Assembly: GCA_041392805.1 (NCBI GenBank)
Contig: JAWKLJ010000001.1
Location: forward strand, 4,393,501-4,457,500
Reading direction: 5' to 3'
Length of the DNA stretch: 64,000 bases
Source: Saprospiraceae bacterium
GTDB lineage: Bacteria > Bacteroidota > Bacteroidia > Chitinophagales > Saprospiraceae
Of the stretch, positions 25,247 to 34,610 are shown piece after piece. Position 1 is the first letter of the stretch. Each line of letters starts with the position of its first letter. The translations under genes and the position numbers were made by a program. The notes beneath the pieces are model-generated. The model saw only the letters and a list, made by a program, of their open reading frames with translations. It was not told where the DNA came from and did no database searches.

Positions 25247-26509
25247 TTAGCTGCTTGGTGCCAATTGGTAAGTCTTGATGATAAAACGACGGATCATGTT
25301 CAATCCGGCAATGGCCGTATAATGGATATTGTTCTCTCTGTCTTTAGCCAATTGTAGTTTTTGGGTTCGCGTAATGTTTTTATTCCCAATGGCAAGCCAA
25401 ATGGTTCCAACGGGTTTTTCAGGGGTTCCGCCACCGGGGCCTGCAATGCCCGATACGGCAATGGCAATATCGGTGCCAAGCTTGTCCAACAAGCCTGTAA
25501 CCATCTCCTTTACGGTTTCTTCACTAACAGCACCATATATTTCCAATGTTTCAGGCGAAACGCCTAATTGCTTTACCTTTACCTCATTAGCATAGGCAAT
25601 AATACTGCCTTTATAATAATTGGATGCACCCGAGACGGACGTAATAAGATGTGCCAGATACCCACCCGTACAACTTTCGGCCGTACCAAGGCTGAGTCCT
25701 CTTTCTTGTAATAATCTACCAATGGCTGCTTCCAGTTTATCCTCATCATAACCATAAATCAACTCAGGTATAATTTGTTCAATTTCTTTGGTATAACTAT
25801 CCAATGCTTTATGAAGTTGCTCCTCATTCTCCCCTCTTCCGGTTAGGCGTAGTCGCACCTGCCCCAAGCTAGGAAGAAAAGCCAATTTGATATATTCAGG
25901 AAGTTTTTCCTCTACCGTGGCAATCCTTTCCGCAATCAATGATTCTCCGGCACCTGCAGTAAGTATGGTTCTGTGTTGAATAGGTACAACCCGGAAACGT
26001 TCTTGGAGCTTGGGAAGGACCTCCTGTTCCATCAGGTATTTCATCTCAAAAGGTACGCCAGGCATGGATACAATCACTTGATCACCGTACTCGAACCACA
26101 TGCCAGGGGCAGTTCCCATTTTATTGGTTAACAAATGGGCGTTGGTGGGCATGTAGCATTGTATCTGGTGAGATTCATTAGGCTCAATGCCAAATTTTTG
26201 AAACAAGCGCTGAAGCCGGTTAAAGGTAGATTCATCAAAATACATGCTTACGCCGAAAAAATTAGCTAAGGTCTTTTTGGTAATATCATCTTTAGTCGGA
26301 CCGAGCCCTCCTGTTATTAAAACCGCATCTACTCCCACTAGGGCTTGCTTTAAACCTTCTGTAATACTTTCACTAGTATCTTCGACTGAAGTAATACCCA
26401 TGACTTTTGCGCCGATGGCATTGAGTTGCTGCGCCATCCAGGCCGAATTAGTATCAACTACCTGGCCAATGAGAATTTCATCGCCTATGGTTAGGATGTG
26501 TATCTTCAT
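25247..26509 (-). CDS. cinA: CinA family protein (NMN amidohydrolase / ADP-ribose pyrophosphatase-like)
   Basis: 420 residues, the usual length. The N-terminal MoaB/MogA-like domain (COG1058) shows GDEILIGQVVDTNSAWMAQQ, GGLGPTKDDITK and VSMPGVPFEMKYLM. The C-terminal domain (from about 250) is the PncC nicotinamide mononucleotide deamidase type, with TAESCTGGYLAHLI, the SGIAGPGGGTPEKPVGTIW motif and NIHYTAIAGLNMIRR. Together these act in NAD recycling; the old name links it to competence, which is not implied here. BirA lies 69 bases upstream on the same strand. Confidence 0.93.
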   Translation of the reverse strand: MKIHILTIGDEILIGQVVDTNSAWMAQQLNAIGAKVMGITSVEDTSESITEGLKQALVGVDAVLITGGLGPTKDDITKKTLANFFGVSMYFDESTFNRLQRLFQKFGIEPNESHQIQCYMPTNAHLLTNKMGTAPGMWFEYGDQVIVSMPGVPFEMKYLMEQEVLPKLQERFRVVPIQHRTILTAGAGESLIAERIATVEEKLPEYIKLAFLPSLGQVRLRLTGRGENEEQLHKALDSYTKEIEQIIPELIYGYDEDKLEAAIGRLLQERGLSLGTAESCTGGYLAHLITSVSGASNYYKGSIIAYANEVKVKQLGVSPETLEIYGAVSEETVKEMVTGLLDKLGTDIAIAVSGIAGPGGGTPEKPVGTIWLAIGNKNITRTQKLQLAKDRENNIHYTAIAGLNMIRRFIIKTYQLAPSS

Positions 26510-26578
26510 ATTTTATTATAGCGTGTATGAAATAATTTGCAACCGTAGACATCAAAATTAAAACATAACTGCATGTCA

Positions 26579-27346
26579 TTAGTTGGCAAAGGTAACTTCT
26601 TTCATATTAAATGTTTCAATGCCTAAGGGAGTGGCTATTTTTAACTGTCCAGAAATGCTGGTACCAACAATTTCTCCTTCAAAAAGGCGGTTGTCGGCTC
26701 GTTTAAATAGGTGCTGCTCACCTATGCGATAAAGCTTTGACAAATAGTCTGTGGATAAGCGTTGCCATTGCTGGGCTTTCAGTTGCAAATATCGGCTTTC
26801 CAGGCAAGCACATAAAGCAGTCGAGACTTCATCTAATGGATAATCTGCTTTGCCGGTTTCCAAACCAATAGAGGTCGGATTAGGGAGGGTTGCCGGAAAA
26901 ACCAACTGATTGATATTTATGCCCAGCCCAATCACACTCGTTTGTAAATTTGAACCTGAAATGGTATTTTGAATGAGTATGCCGGCTGTTTTCTTGTTGC
27001 CGATATACACGTCATTTGGCCATTTTATTTTTACGAGGTTGGCGGCTATAAAAATTTGTATAAAATCAGCAACAGCTAAAGCAACAGCCTGGCTGAGGTA
27101 AAATTGTTGTGCAACAGGAAGAAAATTAGGGTATAAAATAACACTCAAAGTAAGGTTCTTGTCTGCCTCAACCTGCCAACTGCTGCCAATTTGTCCTTTC
27201 CCAGCGGTTTGAAAGCGAGCCGATATGACAGTTCCTTCAATTGGTTTGCTTTTTGATAATAAGCTAAGAGCGTATTCGTTTGTAGATGTTAAGTTGTCAA
27301 ACATATGCAGAACCTTTCCGATGAAAAGAGTGTTTTTATGGTACAA
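26579..27346 (-). CDS. birA: Biotin--[acetyl-CoA-carboxylase] ligase
   Basis: 255 residues, the short class I form without a DNA-binding domain. Motifs: the substrate Ser-Thr-Asn entry LTSTNEYAL, the biotin-binding FQTAGKGQIGSSW (the GRGR-like loop reads GKGQ), KWPNDVYIGNKKTAGILIQN with the catalytic Lys, and VIGLGININQ. The start is a TTG at 27346: the residues it adds (YHKNTLFIGKVLHMFDN) match the N termini I know from Bacteroidota BirA proteins, whereas the later ATG at 27304 would drop that conserved strand. It biotinylates the carrier protein of biotin-dependent carboxylases. It is divergent from rsfS with 97 bases between. Confidence 0.92.
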   Translation of the reverse strand: MYHKNTLFIGKVLHMFDNLTSTNEYALSLLSKSKPIEGTVISARFQTAGKGQIGSSWQVEADKNLTLSVILYPNFLPVAQQFYLSQAVALAVADFIQIFIAANLVKIKWPNDVYIGNKKTAGILIQNTISGSNLQTSVIGLGININQLVFPATLPNPTSIGLETGKADYPLDEVSTALCACLESRYLQLKAQQWQRLSTDYLSKLYRIGEQHLFKRADNRLFEGEIVGTSISGQLKIATPLGIETFNMKEVTFAN

Positions 27347-27422
27347 TTGATAAATTATTTATTAAATTGATGAATTAATCCAAAACACTTTATAATTTCA
27401 GGAGAGAATACCTGTAACTTTA

Positions 27423-27430
27423 CAAAACTA
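27423..27430 (-). promoter_or_regulatory. Possible -7 box (TAGTTTTG) for birA
   Basis: Minus-strand TAGTTTTG fits TAnnTTTG about 77 bases before the TTG start. TTTG on that strand lies 26 bases further out, longer than the preferred spacing. Confidence 0.3.
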
Positions 27431-27443
27431 ATAAAAATTAAAT

Positions 27444-27830
27444 TTGATTCTGGAAACAAAAGTTGACCATCCAAATATTGGTATTGAGGCATTGAATGAT
27501 TTAATCATTGATAGTATTCAAGATATCAAAGGGAAGCAAATCGTTAAATTGGATTTGCGAAATTTAGACGAAGCTCCGGCAGATTTTTTTATTATTTGCG
27601 AAGGAGACTCCAACACCCAGGTGAAAGCTATTTCGGATAACATTCATAGGCGGTTGAAACAAGAAGCTAGAATGTTACCTAATCATGTTGAGGGTGAAAA
27701 AAATGCACTTTGGATCTGCCTTGACTACTTTAACATAGTAGTACATGTTTTTTACAAAGAGACGCGTGCCTTCTATGAATTAGAGGACCTATGGAGCGAT
27801 GCTCGTTATACAGCATACGAAACCTTATAG
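27444..27830 (+). CDS. rsfS: Ribosome silencing factor RsfS
   Basis: 128 residues of the Iojap/RsfS family, which binds ribosomal protein L14 and blocks subunit joining in starvation. Segments typical of the family are IQDIKGKQIVKLDLR, ADFFIICEGDSNTQVKAIS, the LPNHVEGEKNALWICLDY strand and VVHVFYKETRAFYELEDLW. The start appears to be TTG at 27444; no ATG is available in frame near the N terminus. It is divergent from birA and lies 156 bases upstream of ftsH. Confidence 0.93.
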   Translation: MILETKVDHPNIGIEALNDLIIDSIQDIKGKQIVKLDLRNLDEAPADFFIICEGDSNTQVKAISDNIHRRLKQEARMLPNHVEGEKNALWICLDYFNIVVHVFYKETRAFYELEDLWSDARYTAYETL

Positions 27831-27986
27831 CTTTTATTGATCCTTTTGTAGAAAAATCAGCTAGACTTTGCCTTGGAATAGGCAATCTCGTCGATAATCT
27901 GCAACGAAAATCCATCATGACCGTTTTATTTTAAACATGAATGTAATACCACGTCTTCAACGTGAGACAGGAAAAAGTGAATTTTA

Positions 27987-29954
27987 ATGGAAAATACAAA
28001 TAATGAGAATAAGTCTGGCGGTGCTCCAAAATTCAATTCCTATTGGATTTATGCGGTAATTGCCTTATTCCTATTGGCTTTGTCACTGTTTAATAACATG
28101 GTGACAGGGGTGACGGAAATAGACATGAATAAGCTCCGTACCTTGCTGGACGCTAGGGATATTAAGTCCATTAGAGTAGTCAATGAGGAAGTAGCTTACA
28201 TCTATTTGAAAGATGAGGCCGTCCAAAAATATGATGATGCCAATCAGGATAAAGTAGGTGATCGTTACCATTATATCATGAAAGTGGGCTCTCAGTTTAG
28301 CAGCGATTTCCGGGCATTGCAGGAAAGCCTGAAAATCCCCCAAGCGGAATGGGTCTGGCCAAATGAGGATAGAGAACCCAATTATTTGTCTCAAATATTG
28401 GGCTGGGTGCTTCCTATTGTTATTGTAGTGGCGATTTGGATTTTTATTATGCGGAGAGTTAGTGGTGCAGGCGGAGGACCTGGATCACAGATTTTTAACA
28501 TTGGAAAGTCAAAAGCTACCTTATTTGACCAAAATAGCAAGGTCAATGTAACGTTTCAGGATGTCGCAGGCCTCAATGAAGCCAAAGAGGAGGTCATGGA
28601 AGTGGTTGATTTCCTGAAAAACCCTAAGAAATATACAGCACTAGGCGGAAAAATACCCAAAGGCGTATTATTGGTAGGCCCTCCAGGTACGGGTAAAACC
28701 TTGTTGGCCAAAGCGGTAGCGGGTGAAGCCAGCGTGCCCTTCTTCTCCATTTCTGGTTCTGACTTTGTCGAAATGTTCGTTGGCGTTGGCGCTTCTAGGG
28801 TGCGCGATTTATTTAAGCAGGCTAGAGAAAAAGCGCCATGTATTGTATTTATCGATGAAATTGATGCGATTGGCCGTGCCAGGGGAAGAAATAGTTTCCA
28901 GGGAGGAAATGATGAGCGGGAAAATACGCTAAACCAGTTGTTGGTAGAAATGGATGGTTTTAGTACAGATAAAGGGGTTATTCTGATGGCCGCTACCAAT
29001 CGTCCGGATGTATTAGATACAGCGCTCTTGAGACCAGGTCGATTTGATCGGCAAATAGGTATTGATCACCCTGACTTGAATGGCCGCGAAGCTATTTTCA
29101 AGGTACACCTAAAGAATATTAAAAAATCAGGTGAAGTTGACCCTTTTACCTTGTCTGAAATGACACCCGGTTTTGCTGGTGCAGATATTGCCAATGTTTG
29201 TAATGAAGCGGCGCTTATTGCTGCGCGTAGAAACAAGAAGGCCGTCGACATGGATGATTTTAACTATGCCTTGGATAAGATGATCGGTGGCTTGGAGAAA
29301 AAAACGAAACTTATTTCTCCTGACGAGAAAAAAATCATTGCCTATCACGAAGCAGGCCATGCCGTTTGTGGTTGGTTTTTGGAGCATGCCTCTCCTTTGG
29401 TTAAAGTAACGATTGTGCCCAGAGGAATTGGAACACTCGGATATGCACAGTATTTACCCAAAGAAGAATACATCACACGTACAGAACAATTGCTTGACCG
29501 AATGTGCATGACCTTCGGCGGTCGGGCAGCTGAAAAACTCATTTTTAACAAGGTTTCAACAGGTGCTCAAAATGACCTCGATCAAGTCACCAAAATGGCA
29601 TATAGTATGATTACCATTTTTGGAATGAATGATAAAGTCGGGCAAATCTCCTTCCATAGTTTGTCACAGGATCAGTTTCAGCGCCCTTATTCTGATGAAA
29701 CAGCTACCTTAATTGATGATGAGGTAAGAAAATTAGTGGAGTCTCAGTACCAAAGAGCGCAAGAGTTGCTTAAAAAGCACAAGGATGAATTAGAGATTTT
29801 AGCTGAGCAATTGCTTGAAAAAGAGGTCTTGTTAAAATCTGACGTGGAACGACTCATTGGCGCTCGCCCTTCTGATGTAATTGAACGTGCTAAAAAGAAC
29901 GGTCAACGAAAAATTGAAGGGGAGGAGCAACCCGAAGCACAAAATGAAGTATAA
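27987..29954 (+). CDS. ftsH: ATP-dependent zinc metalloprotease FtsH
   Basis: 655 residues, an inner-membrane AAA+ protease for quality control. Two transmembrane segments (WIYAVIALFLLALSLF at about 20-36, and ILGWVLPIVIVVAIWIFIM at about 136-155) bracket a periplasmic domain. The AAA module has Walker A GPPGTGKT (about 231-238), Walker B VFIDEIDAIG and the second region of homology with NRPDVLDTALLRPGRFD. The protease domain has HEAGH (about 454-458), the zinc site, and the later conserved Asp in a region downstream of GGRAAEKLIF. It probably follows rsfS in one transcript and ends at a strong terminator. Confidence 0.97.
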   Translation: MENTNNENKSGGAPKFNSYWIYAVIALFLLALSLFNNMVTGVTEIDMNKLRTLLDARDIKSIRVVNEEVAYIYLKDEAVQKYDDANQDKVGDRYHYIMKVGSQFSSDFRALQESLKIPQAEWVWPNEDREPNYLSQILGWVLPIVIVVAIWIFIMRRVSGAGGGPGSQIFNIGKSKATLFDQNSKVNVTFQDVAGLNEAKEEVMEVVDFLKNPKKYTALGGKIPKGVLLVGPPGTGKTLLAKAVAGEASVPFFSISGSDFVEMFVGVGASRVRDLFKQAREKAPCIVFIDEIDAIGRARGRNSFQGGNDERENTLNQLLVEMDGFSTDKGVILMAATNRPDVLDTALLRPGRFDRQIGIDHPDLNGREAIFKVHLKNIKKSGEVDPFTLSEMTPGFAGADIANVCNEAALIAARRNKKAVDMDDFNYALDKMIGGLEKKTKLISPDEKKIIAYHEAGHAVCGWFLEHASPLVKVTIVPRGIGTLGYAQYLPKEEYITRTEQLLDRMCMTFGGRAAEKLIFNKVSTGAQNDLDQVTKMAYSMITIFGMNDKVGQISFHSLSQDQFQRPYSDETATLIDDEVRKLVESQYQRAQELLKKHKDELEILAEQLLEKEVLLKSDVERLIGARPSDVIERAKKNGQRKIEGEEQPEAQNEV

Positions 29955-29978
29955 ATAGTTATTACTATTCCACACGAT

Positions 29979-30018
29979 AAAAGGGGCCAAGGTTCGAAAG
30001 ACTTTGGCCCCTTATTTT
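29979..30018 (+). terminator. Intrinsic terminator of ftsH
   Basis: Stem AAGGGGCCAA (29981-29990) pairs with TTGGCCCCTT (30004-30013), followed by ATTTTTTG. A strong GC stem with T tract 26 bases past the stop. Confidence 0.92.
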
Positions 30019-30076
30019 TTGCTGCAAACTTGTTATTTGGACGCTTGGCGCTTTTGATAATCCTCCGTTTTTCAGG

Positions 30077-30163
30077 CTAGAAGTGAGAAGTCGGAAGTCG
30101 GAAAATTGCGCCCCTGAGCCTTTCCGAGTTCCCCTTTCCGCCTTCCGATTTCCGCCTTCAAAA
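30077..30163. repeat. GGAAGTCGGAAGTCGG-type repeat tract
   Basis: AGAAGTCGGAAGTCGGAAAA at about 30090-30108 is followed by pyrimidine-rich partners (CCTTTCCGAGTTCCCCTTTC, CGCCTTCCGATTTCCGCC). The two halves can pair loosely. The same core occurs at 14163-14182 and 37275-37291. Confidence 0.65.
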
Positions 30164-30246
30164 CAGCGAATGTCAAAAGTCCAGTTTGTCAAAAATACTG
30201 CGTTAAAAAGCCTTGTCGTAGTCTACCCTAATTTGAGAATGTCGCA

Positions 30247-30265
30247 TTTAGCGAATTTTCGCAAA
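30247..30265. promoter_or_regulatory. Operator-like palindrome 1 (TTTAGCGAATTTTCGCAAA)
   Basis: An imperfect palindrome with the core GCGAA-TT-TTCGC, 64 bases upstream of a nearly identical second site. The pair precedes the acyl-CoA dehydrogenase gene. This looks like a dimeric-repressor operator, such as those used by TetR-like regulators of fatty acid breakdown; the binding protein is not known. Confidence 0.5.
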
Positions 30266-30312
30266 TAAAACATTCTTTTCCTTTGCTTTTCCTTCGTAAA
30301 TCTGTATTATTG

Positions 30313-30328
30313 TAGCGAATTTTCGCTA
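30313..30328. promoter_or_regulatory. Operator-like palindrome 2 (TAGCGAATTTTCGCTA)
   Basis: A perfect palindrome with 7-base arms and a TT centre, 34 bases before the acyl-CoA dehydrogenase ATG. Its centre is 64 bases from that of site 1, close to six helical turns, so both would face the same side of the DNA. Confidence 0.55.
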
Positions 30329-30361
30329 AATATTTGTTTTGTCCTTTAAAACTATCGCATC

Positions 30362-32161
30362 ATGCAAGAGACGATTGCTAAAAAAACATTTCTAAGAGGA
30401 GGAGAATTTTTGATTCATGCTACCCCGCCATCAGCTATTTTTATCCCCGAAGAGATGGATGAAGAGCAACAGATGATCCGGGATATGGTAAAGGATTTTT
30501 TGCATACCTCAATTTTGCCAAATATTGCTAAAATCGAAGCTCAACAAGGCCATATCACACCGCAACTCCTAGAAAAAATGGCGGAACTTGGCCTACTCGG
30601 TGCCCATATGCCAGAGCTATACGGGGGGATGGCCCTCGATACCAACACCAACACGATTATTGCGGATACGCTGGGACCTGCTGGTGCTTTTACGGTCTCA
30701 TTTGCCGCCCATACTGGCATTGGGATGTTGCCCATATTGTACTTCGGAACGGAAGCTCAAAAAGAAACCTATCTGCCGAGATTGATTTCGGGCGAGTTCA
30801 AAGCGGCCTATTGCTTGACGGAACCAAATTCTGGCTCCGACGCTTTGGCCGCAAAAACCAGGGCAGATCTCACCGCAGATGGGAGACACTACTTGTTAAA
30901 TGGGCAAAAGATGTGGATTACGAATGCTGGTTTTGCCGATATTTTTATCGTTTTTGCGCAAGTTGATGGAGATAAATTCACCGGATTTATCGTCGATCGG
31001 CATTCCGAAGGAATTAGCCTGGGGGCAGAGGAAAAAAAATTGGGAATAAAAGGCTCTTCCACCCGGCAGGTCTTTTTTGAAAATGTCAAAGTGCCTGTTG
31101 GAAACCTGCTTGGTCAAAAAGGAAAAGGACACCTCATTGCTTTTAATGCCCTGAATACAGGCCGGTTTAAGTTGTGTGCATTGGCACTTGGTGGAGCTAA
31201 AGGCAGTGCGACAACAGCTATTCAATATGCCAATGAACGCATTCAATTCAAGGTCCCTATCGCAAGTTTTGGCGCTATTCAGTATAAACTGGCAGAGCAG
31301 GCTATTCGGATATTTGCTGCGGAAAGTGCTATGTATCGGGTTTCCAATTTAATGGAATTGAAAAAAGAAGCCTTGCAGGAGATGGGAGCTTCCTTTGGCG
31401 ATGCCAAATTGCAAGCCGCAGAAGAATATGCCATTGAATGTGCGCTGCTCAAAGTCGCAGGATCAGAAACCCTGGACTATGTAGTAGATGAAAGTTTACA
31501 AATTCATGGTGGCATGGGGTATTCAGAGGAAGGTACGGCTGCTCGTGCCTATCGCGATTCCCGCATCAATCGGATTTATGAAGGGACCAATGAGATAAAT
31601 CGCCTCCTTGCCGTTGATATGCTGCTAAAGAGAGCCATGAAAGGAGCAATCGATATCGTGGGGCCAGCCTGGGAGGTCCAAAAGGAACTTTCTACCATGC
31701 CTGGGTTTATCCCTTTGGAAGGCGAATATGCAGCAGAAGAAAAAGCCGTAGGAGATTTCAAAAAGATTATCCTGATGATTGCCGGTGCAGCAGTTAAAAT
31801 GCAAATGGAGGGCCAGCTCAACCTTAAAACAGAGCAGGAGATTATCATCAATGTTGCCGACCTTATGCTGGATACTTTTTTGACAGAATCTTTATTGCTT
31901 CGGGTGAAGAAATTAACGATGATAGACACCCCTATTGAGCAGGAAGTTTATGATGCGATGCTTCGGGTTTTTATAACGGATGCCACTGCTCGTATCCAAA
32001 AGAATGCGACAGATGCCCTGGTTTCATTTGCAGAAGGAGACCTTCTCCGCATCCTGTTGACGGGGCTAAATCGCTTTACTAAATACCCGCCCACCAATGT
32101 GAAGAGAGGACGTAGACAAATTGCAGCGGCCTTGCTTTCCGCTAATGCGTATTGTTTTTAA
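30362..32161 (+). CDS. Acyl-CoA dehydrogenase (VLCAD-like, long form)
   Basis: 599 residues; flavin-dependent first step of fatty acyl-CoA beta-oxidation. The ACAD core spans about 35-425: the FAD/substrate segment YCLTEPNSGSDALAAKTRA, WITNAGFADIFIVFAQ, LGIKGSSTRQVFFENV, the FAD-binding QIHGGMGYSEEGTAARAYRD and the catalytic Glu407 in YEGTNEINR. A C-terminal helical extension of ~170 residues follows, as in VLCAD-type and Bacteroidota-specific enzymes. It is monocistronic, behind two operator-like palindromes and before a terminator, so substrate-responsive control is likely. Chain-length preference cannot be read. Confidence 0.92.
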   Translation: MQETIAKKTFLRGGEFLIHATPPSAIFIPEEMDEEQQMIRDMVKDFLHTSILPNIAKIEAQQGHITPQLLEKMAELGLLGAHMPELYGGMALDTNTNTIIADTLGPAGAFTVSFAAHTGIGMLPILYFGTEAQKETYLPRLISGEFKAAYCLTEPNSGSDALAAKTRADLTADGRHYLLNGQKMWITNAGFADIFIVFAQVDGDKFTGFIVDRHSEGISLGAEEKKLGIKGSSTRQVFFENVKVPVGNLLGQKGKGHLIAFNALNTGRFKLCALALGGAKGSATTAIQYANERIQFKVPIASFGAIQYKLAEQAIRIFAAESAMYRVSNLMELKKEALQEMGASFGDAKLQAAEEYAIECALLKVAGSETLDYVVDESLQIHGGMGYSEEGTAARAYRDSRINRIYEGTNEINRLLAVDMLLKRAMKGAIDIVGPAWEVQKELSTMPGFIPLEGEYAAEEKAVGDFKKIILMIAGAAVKMQMEGQLNLKTEQEIIINVADLMLDTFLTESLLLRVKKLTMIDTPIEQEVYDAMLRVFITDATARIQKNATDALVSFAEGDLLRILLTGLNRFTKYPPTNVKRGRRQIAAALLSANAYCF

Positions 32162-32195
32162 GAAAAAGAATGTAGACAACCAAAATAGTAATTAT

Positions 32196-32229
32196 AAAAG
32201 CCTTCTAACTTTGTTAGAGGGCTTTTTTG
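32196..32229 (+). terminator. Intrinsic terminator of the acyl-CoA dehydrogenase
   Basis: AAGCCTTCTAAC, TTTG loop, then TTAGAGGGCTTTTTTG: a stem of about 11 bp with a T tract, starting 37 bases past the stop. Confidence 0.88.
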
Positions 32230-32420
32230 TTAATTCAAACTAATTTAGATTTGTAAATTGCCGTTTAGAGCATGTTTGGGTAGGAATGATTAGCCACTTG
32301 GCAGCAATGGAGGGCTACCCAGATCTACCATAAAATATGGCTAACAAATCTTTTTCATACTGGTGCGCGTATAATAGATTTTATTCGATTTTTATGAATA
32401 GTAACGTTTAATGATCAAAA

Positions 32421-34508
32421 GTGCGAATACTGTTTTTCACTAGTGGGATAGCCTTTTTCCTTTTTTTAGGATGGACTTGCTCAACGCATGTTGAGTCAAC
32501 AGGAGAGACTATTGTCAATGAAACAGCAGCTCAATTGTTAGAAGAGGCTAGGCGTTTGTCAAATTCTTCCCCTGTTGCCTCGAGCCAACTTGCCCTAAAA
32601 GCATTAGCAGAAGGGGTGCAACAAAACCAAGCACCTGTCATCGGGGCCGCACAATTCATTTTATGTACTTTTAATACTTCTCCTTTGGCGATTGACTCCA
32701 CTTTGGCCTATTGCCATGCAGCTGTTACGTATTTTGATAAAAAAAAGGACATACAGCAAAAAGGCATCTTGTATAACAGCATGGGGATTCATTATGATGT
32801 AAAGGGCGAAAAAGAAAAAGCAGTATATTATTTTGAGGAAGCAGAAAAAGCCTTTAAAGCATTAAGCGATAATTATTGGCTAGGAGAAATGTATAACAAT
32901 TGGGGGGTGGTTTATGCCTCGGAAAACAACTCTGACAAAGCTTTGGCCATGTACATGATGGCCTTGGAATATAATAGATCAATTGACAATGCCAGAGCCT
33001 TGATGGCTTCTCATAATAATTTAGGAAGATTATATTATAAAAAGCATCTATATGAGCAGGCACTTGATCATGGGCTTACATGCCTGACTTTAGCCAAAAT
33101 TGGGAATAATGCAACCTGGCTACCCTTGGCACTCAATTTGATCGGTGACATTTATACCAAAACCAATAAACAAGAAGAAGCACTTGTAAACTATAAAAGT
33201 GCTTTAGCTATTGCGGAAGCAAATAACGATGACTATAATCGAATTTTCACCCTAAACCGATTGGCTAAAATTTATGTGGAAAATGGAGATAGCCAAAAAG
33301 CATTGGCTTATAGTCAACTATCTTTGGATCGCGCAAAAATGGCGGGAAAACGAAAAGATTTAGAAGAGATTTACTTGATCATTGGTCAATGCAAAATCAA
33401 TCTTGGATTTTTTAAGGAGGCCAAACCCTATATCGATACGGCCTATTCTTTGGCTCAAGAAAGTCGTATTAGTGCCTATGTTCTTCAGTCCTATAAGTTG
33501 TATGGTCTTTTGTATGCCAAAAGAGAGGAATATCCCATCGCCATTAGCTTTATGAGGCGTTATGAGGAGCTCGGGGATACCATTCGCGACCTGGAAAATG
33601 CTGAGCTCTTGAGCCGGATGGAGCAGGAGTTTAAAAGCAAGCAACAGGAAAAACAAATTTTCGAACTTAGGGAAAAGGCGGCAGAACAAAACCTGCTGCT
33701 CGTCCTTGCCTTAGGCGTTTTTTCTATTCTTACAGTCCTCATTCTTGGATTACTGGCTTATTTTAAAAAAGTAAGAAAACTCAGTAATGACTTGGAAATG
33801 AAAGTAGAAGAACGAACCAAAGCCTTAGAAAAATCAAATATTCAGTTGGAACGCTTTGCCTATATTGCTTCACATGACCTTAAGACCCCCCTTCGCACCA
33901 TTTCGAGTTTTTTGACCCTTATAAAACGCAAAATAAGGGTATACAACAATCCTGAATTAGAAGACCTTCTGGATTTTGCTTCAAATGGTGCCAAACAAAT
34001 GAATAATTTGATCGAAGATGTATTGGGATTTTCAAAAATCAATACGATTGAGATGAAAAAGGAAACCCTGGATTTGAACCTTACCCTTCGATCAGTTTTA
34101 TATAATATTGATGATTACGTGAAGGAAAAAGGTAGTAAAGTTGTGTTTAGCGACTTGCCCATTGTAGAAGGCAATGCAGGGTATCTACACCAATTATTTC
34201 AAAACCTAATTGTCAACGGTATTAAATATAATGAAAAAGAAAGCCCCCAGGTAGACATTACTTTCGAGGAAAAAGAGACTTTATTCTGCTTCTTCATCAA
34301 AGATAATGGCATTGGAATTGACTTGACATATAAAGAACAGATATTCGAAATGTTTAAGCGACTTCATTCTTCCAAAGTATACGAAGGGACAGGAATAGGC
34401 TTGGCGCTCTGTCAGAAGATCGTTGAACAGCACGGAGGTGAAATTTGGCTGGAGCAGTCTAATGAAAATGGCAGCACTTTTTGTTTTTCCATACCCAAAG
34501 TGATATAG
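32421..34508 (+). CDS. Lipoprotein-like TPR sensor histidine kinase
   Basis: 695 residues. Start is a GTG at 32421; the ATG at 32411 is out of frame. The N terminus is a signal peptide with a lipobox-like LGWTC (Cys20). Residues ~30-400 contain about six to eight TPR repeats (for example GEMYNNWGVVYASENNSDKA), then a coiled stretch, a transmembrane helix (about 427-447) and a HisKA domain with the phosphoacceptor His in ASHDLKTPLR (about 485). The ATPase domain follows with N-box NLIVNGIKYNEKE, G1 DNGIGID and G2 GTGIGLALCQK. No response regulator gene is adjacent, so it is an orphan kinase. The signal sensed is unknown. Confidence 0.9.
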   Translation: MRILFFTSGIAFFLFLGWTCSTHVESTGETIVNETAAQLLEEARRLSNSSPVASSQLALKALAEGVQQNQAPVIGAAQFILCTFNTSPLAIDSTLAYCHAAVTYFDKKKDIQQKGILYNSMGIHYDVKGEKEKAVYYFEEAEKAFKALSDNYWLGEMYNNWGVVYASENNSDKALAMYMMALEYNRSIDNARALMASHNNLGRLYYKKHLYEQALDHGLTCLTLAKIGNNATWLPLALNLIGDIYTKTNKQEEALVNYKSALAIAEANNDDYNRIFTLNRLAKIYVENGDSQKALAYSQLSLDRAKMAGKRKDLEEIYLIIGQCKINLGFFKEAKPYIDTAYSLAQESRISAYVLQSYKLYGLLYAKREEYPIAISFMRRYEELGDTIRDLENAELLSRMEQEFKSKQQEKQIFELREKAAEQNLLLVLALGVFSILTVLILGLLAYFKKVRKLSNDLEMKVEERTKALEKSNIQLERFAYIASHDLKTPLRTISSFLTLIKRKIRVYNNPELEDLLDFASNGAKQMNNLIEDVLGFSKINTIEMKKETLDLNLTLRSVLYNIDDYVKEKGSKVVFSDLPIVEGNAGYLHQLFQNLIVNGIKYNEKESPQVDITFEEKETLFCFFIKDNGIGIDLTYKEQIFEMFKRLHSSKVYEGTGIGLALCQKIVEQHGGEIWLEQSNENGSTFCFSIPKVI

Positions 34509-34536
34509 TACTTACTTTAAACTGCACTATTTTTAA

Positions 34537-34565
34537 GATTGCCCACGAGATTTGTCAAAGAACCA
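34537..34565. repeat. Half copy of the inverted-repeat element (copy C)
   Basis: GATTGCCCACGAGATTTGTC followed by AAAGAACC, the same as the outer arm of copies A (441-551) and B (38074-38178). Only one arm is present, so it is a deleted or solo unit between the kinase and hydrolase genes. Confidence 0.75.
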
Positions 34566-34610
34566 ACAATCAATAAAATTTTTTTTTAACTTCAGCCAAA
34601 TCCTAACAAA

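Larger units (their letters stand above)
29955..30361. other. Intergenic region: terminator, repeat tract, twin palindromes
   Basis: 407 bases between ftsH and the acyl-CoA dehydrogenase. In order it holds the ftsH terminator, a GGAAGTCGG-type repeat with its pyrimidine counterpart, then two near-identical palindromes 64 bases apart. Apparent short frames in both directions cross the repeat and are not credible genes. Confidence 0.6.
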
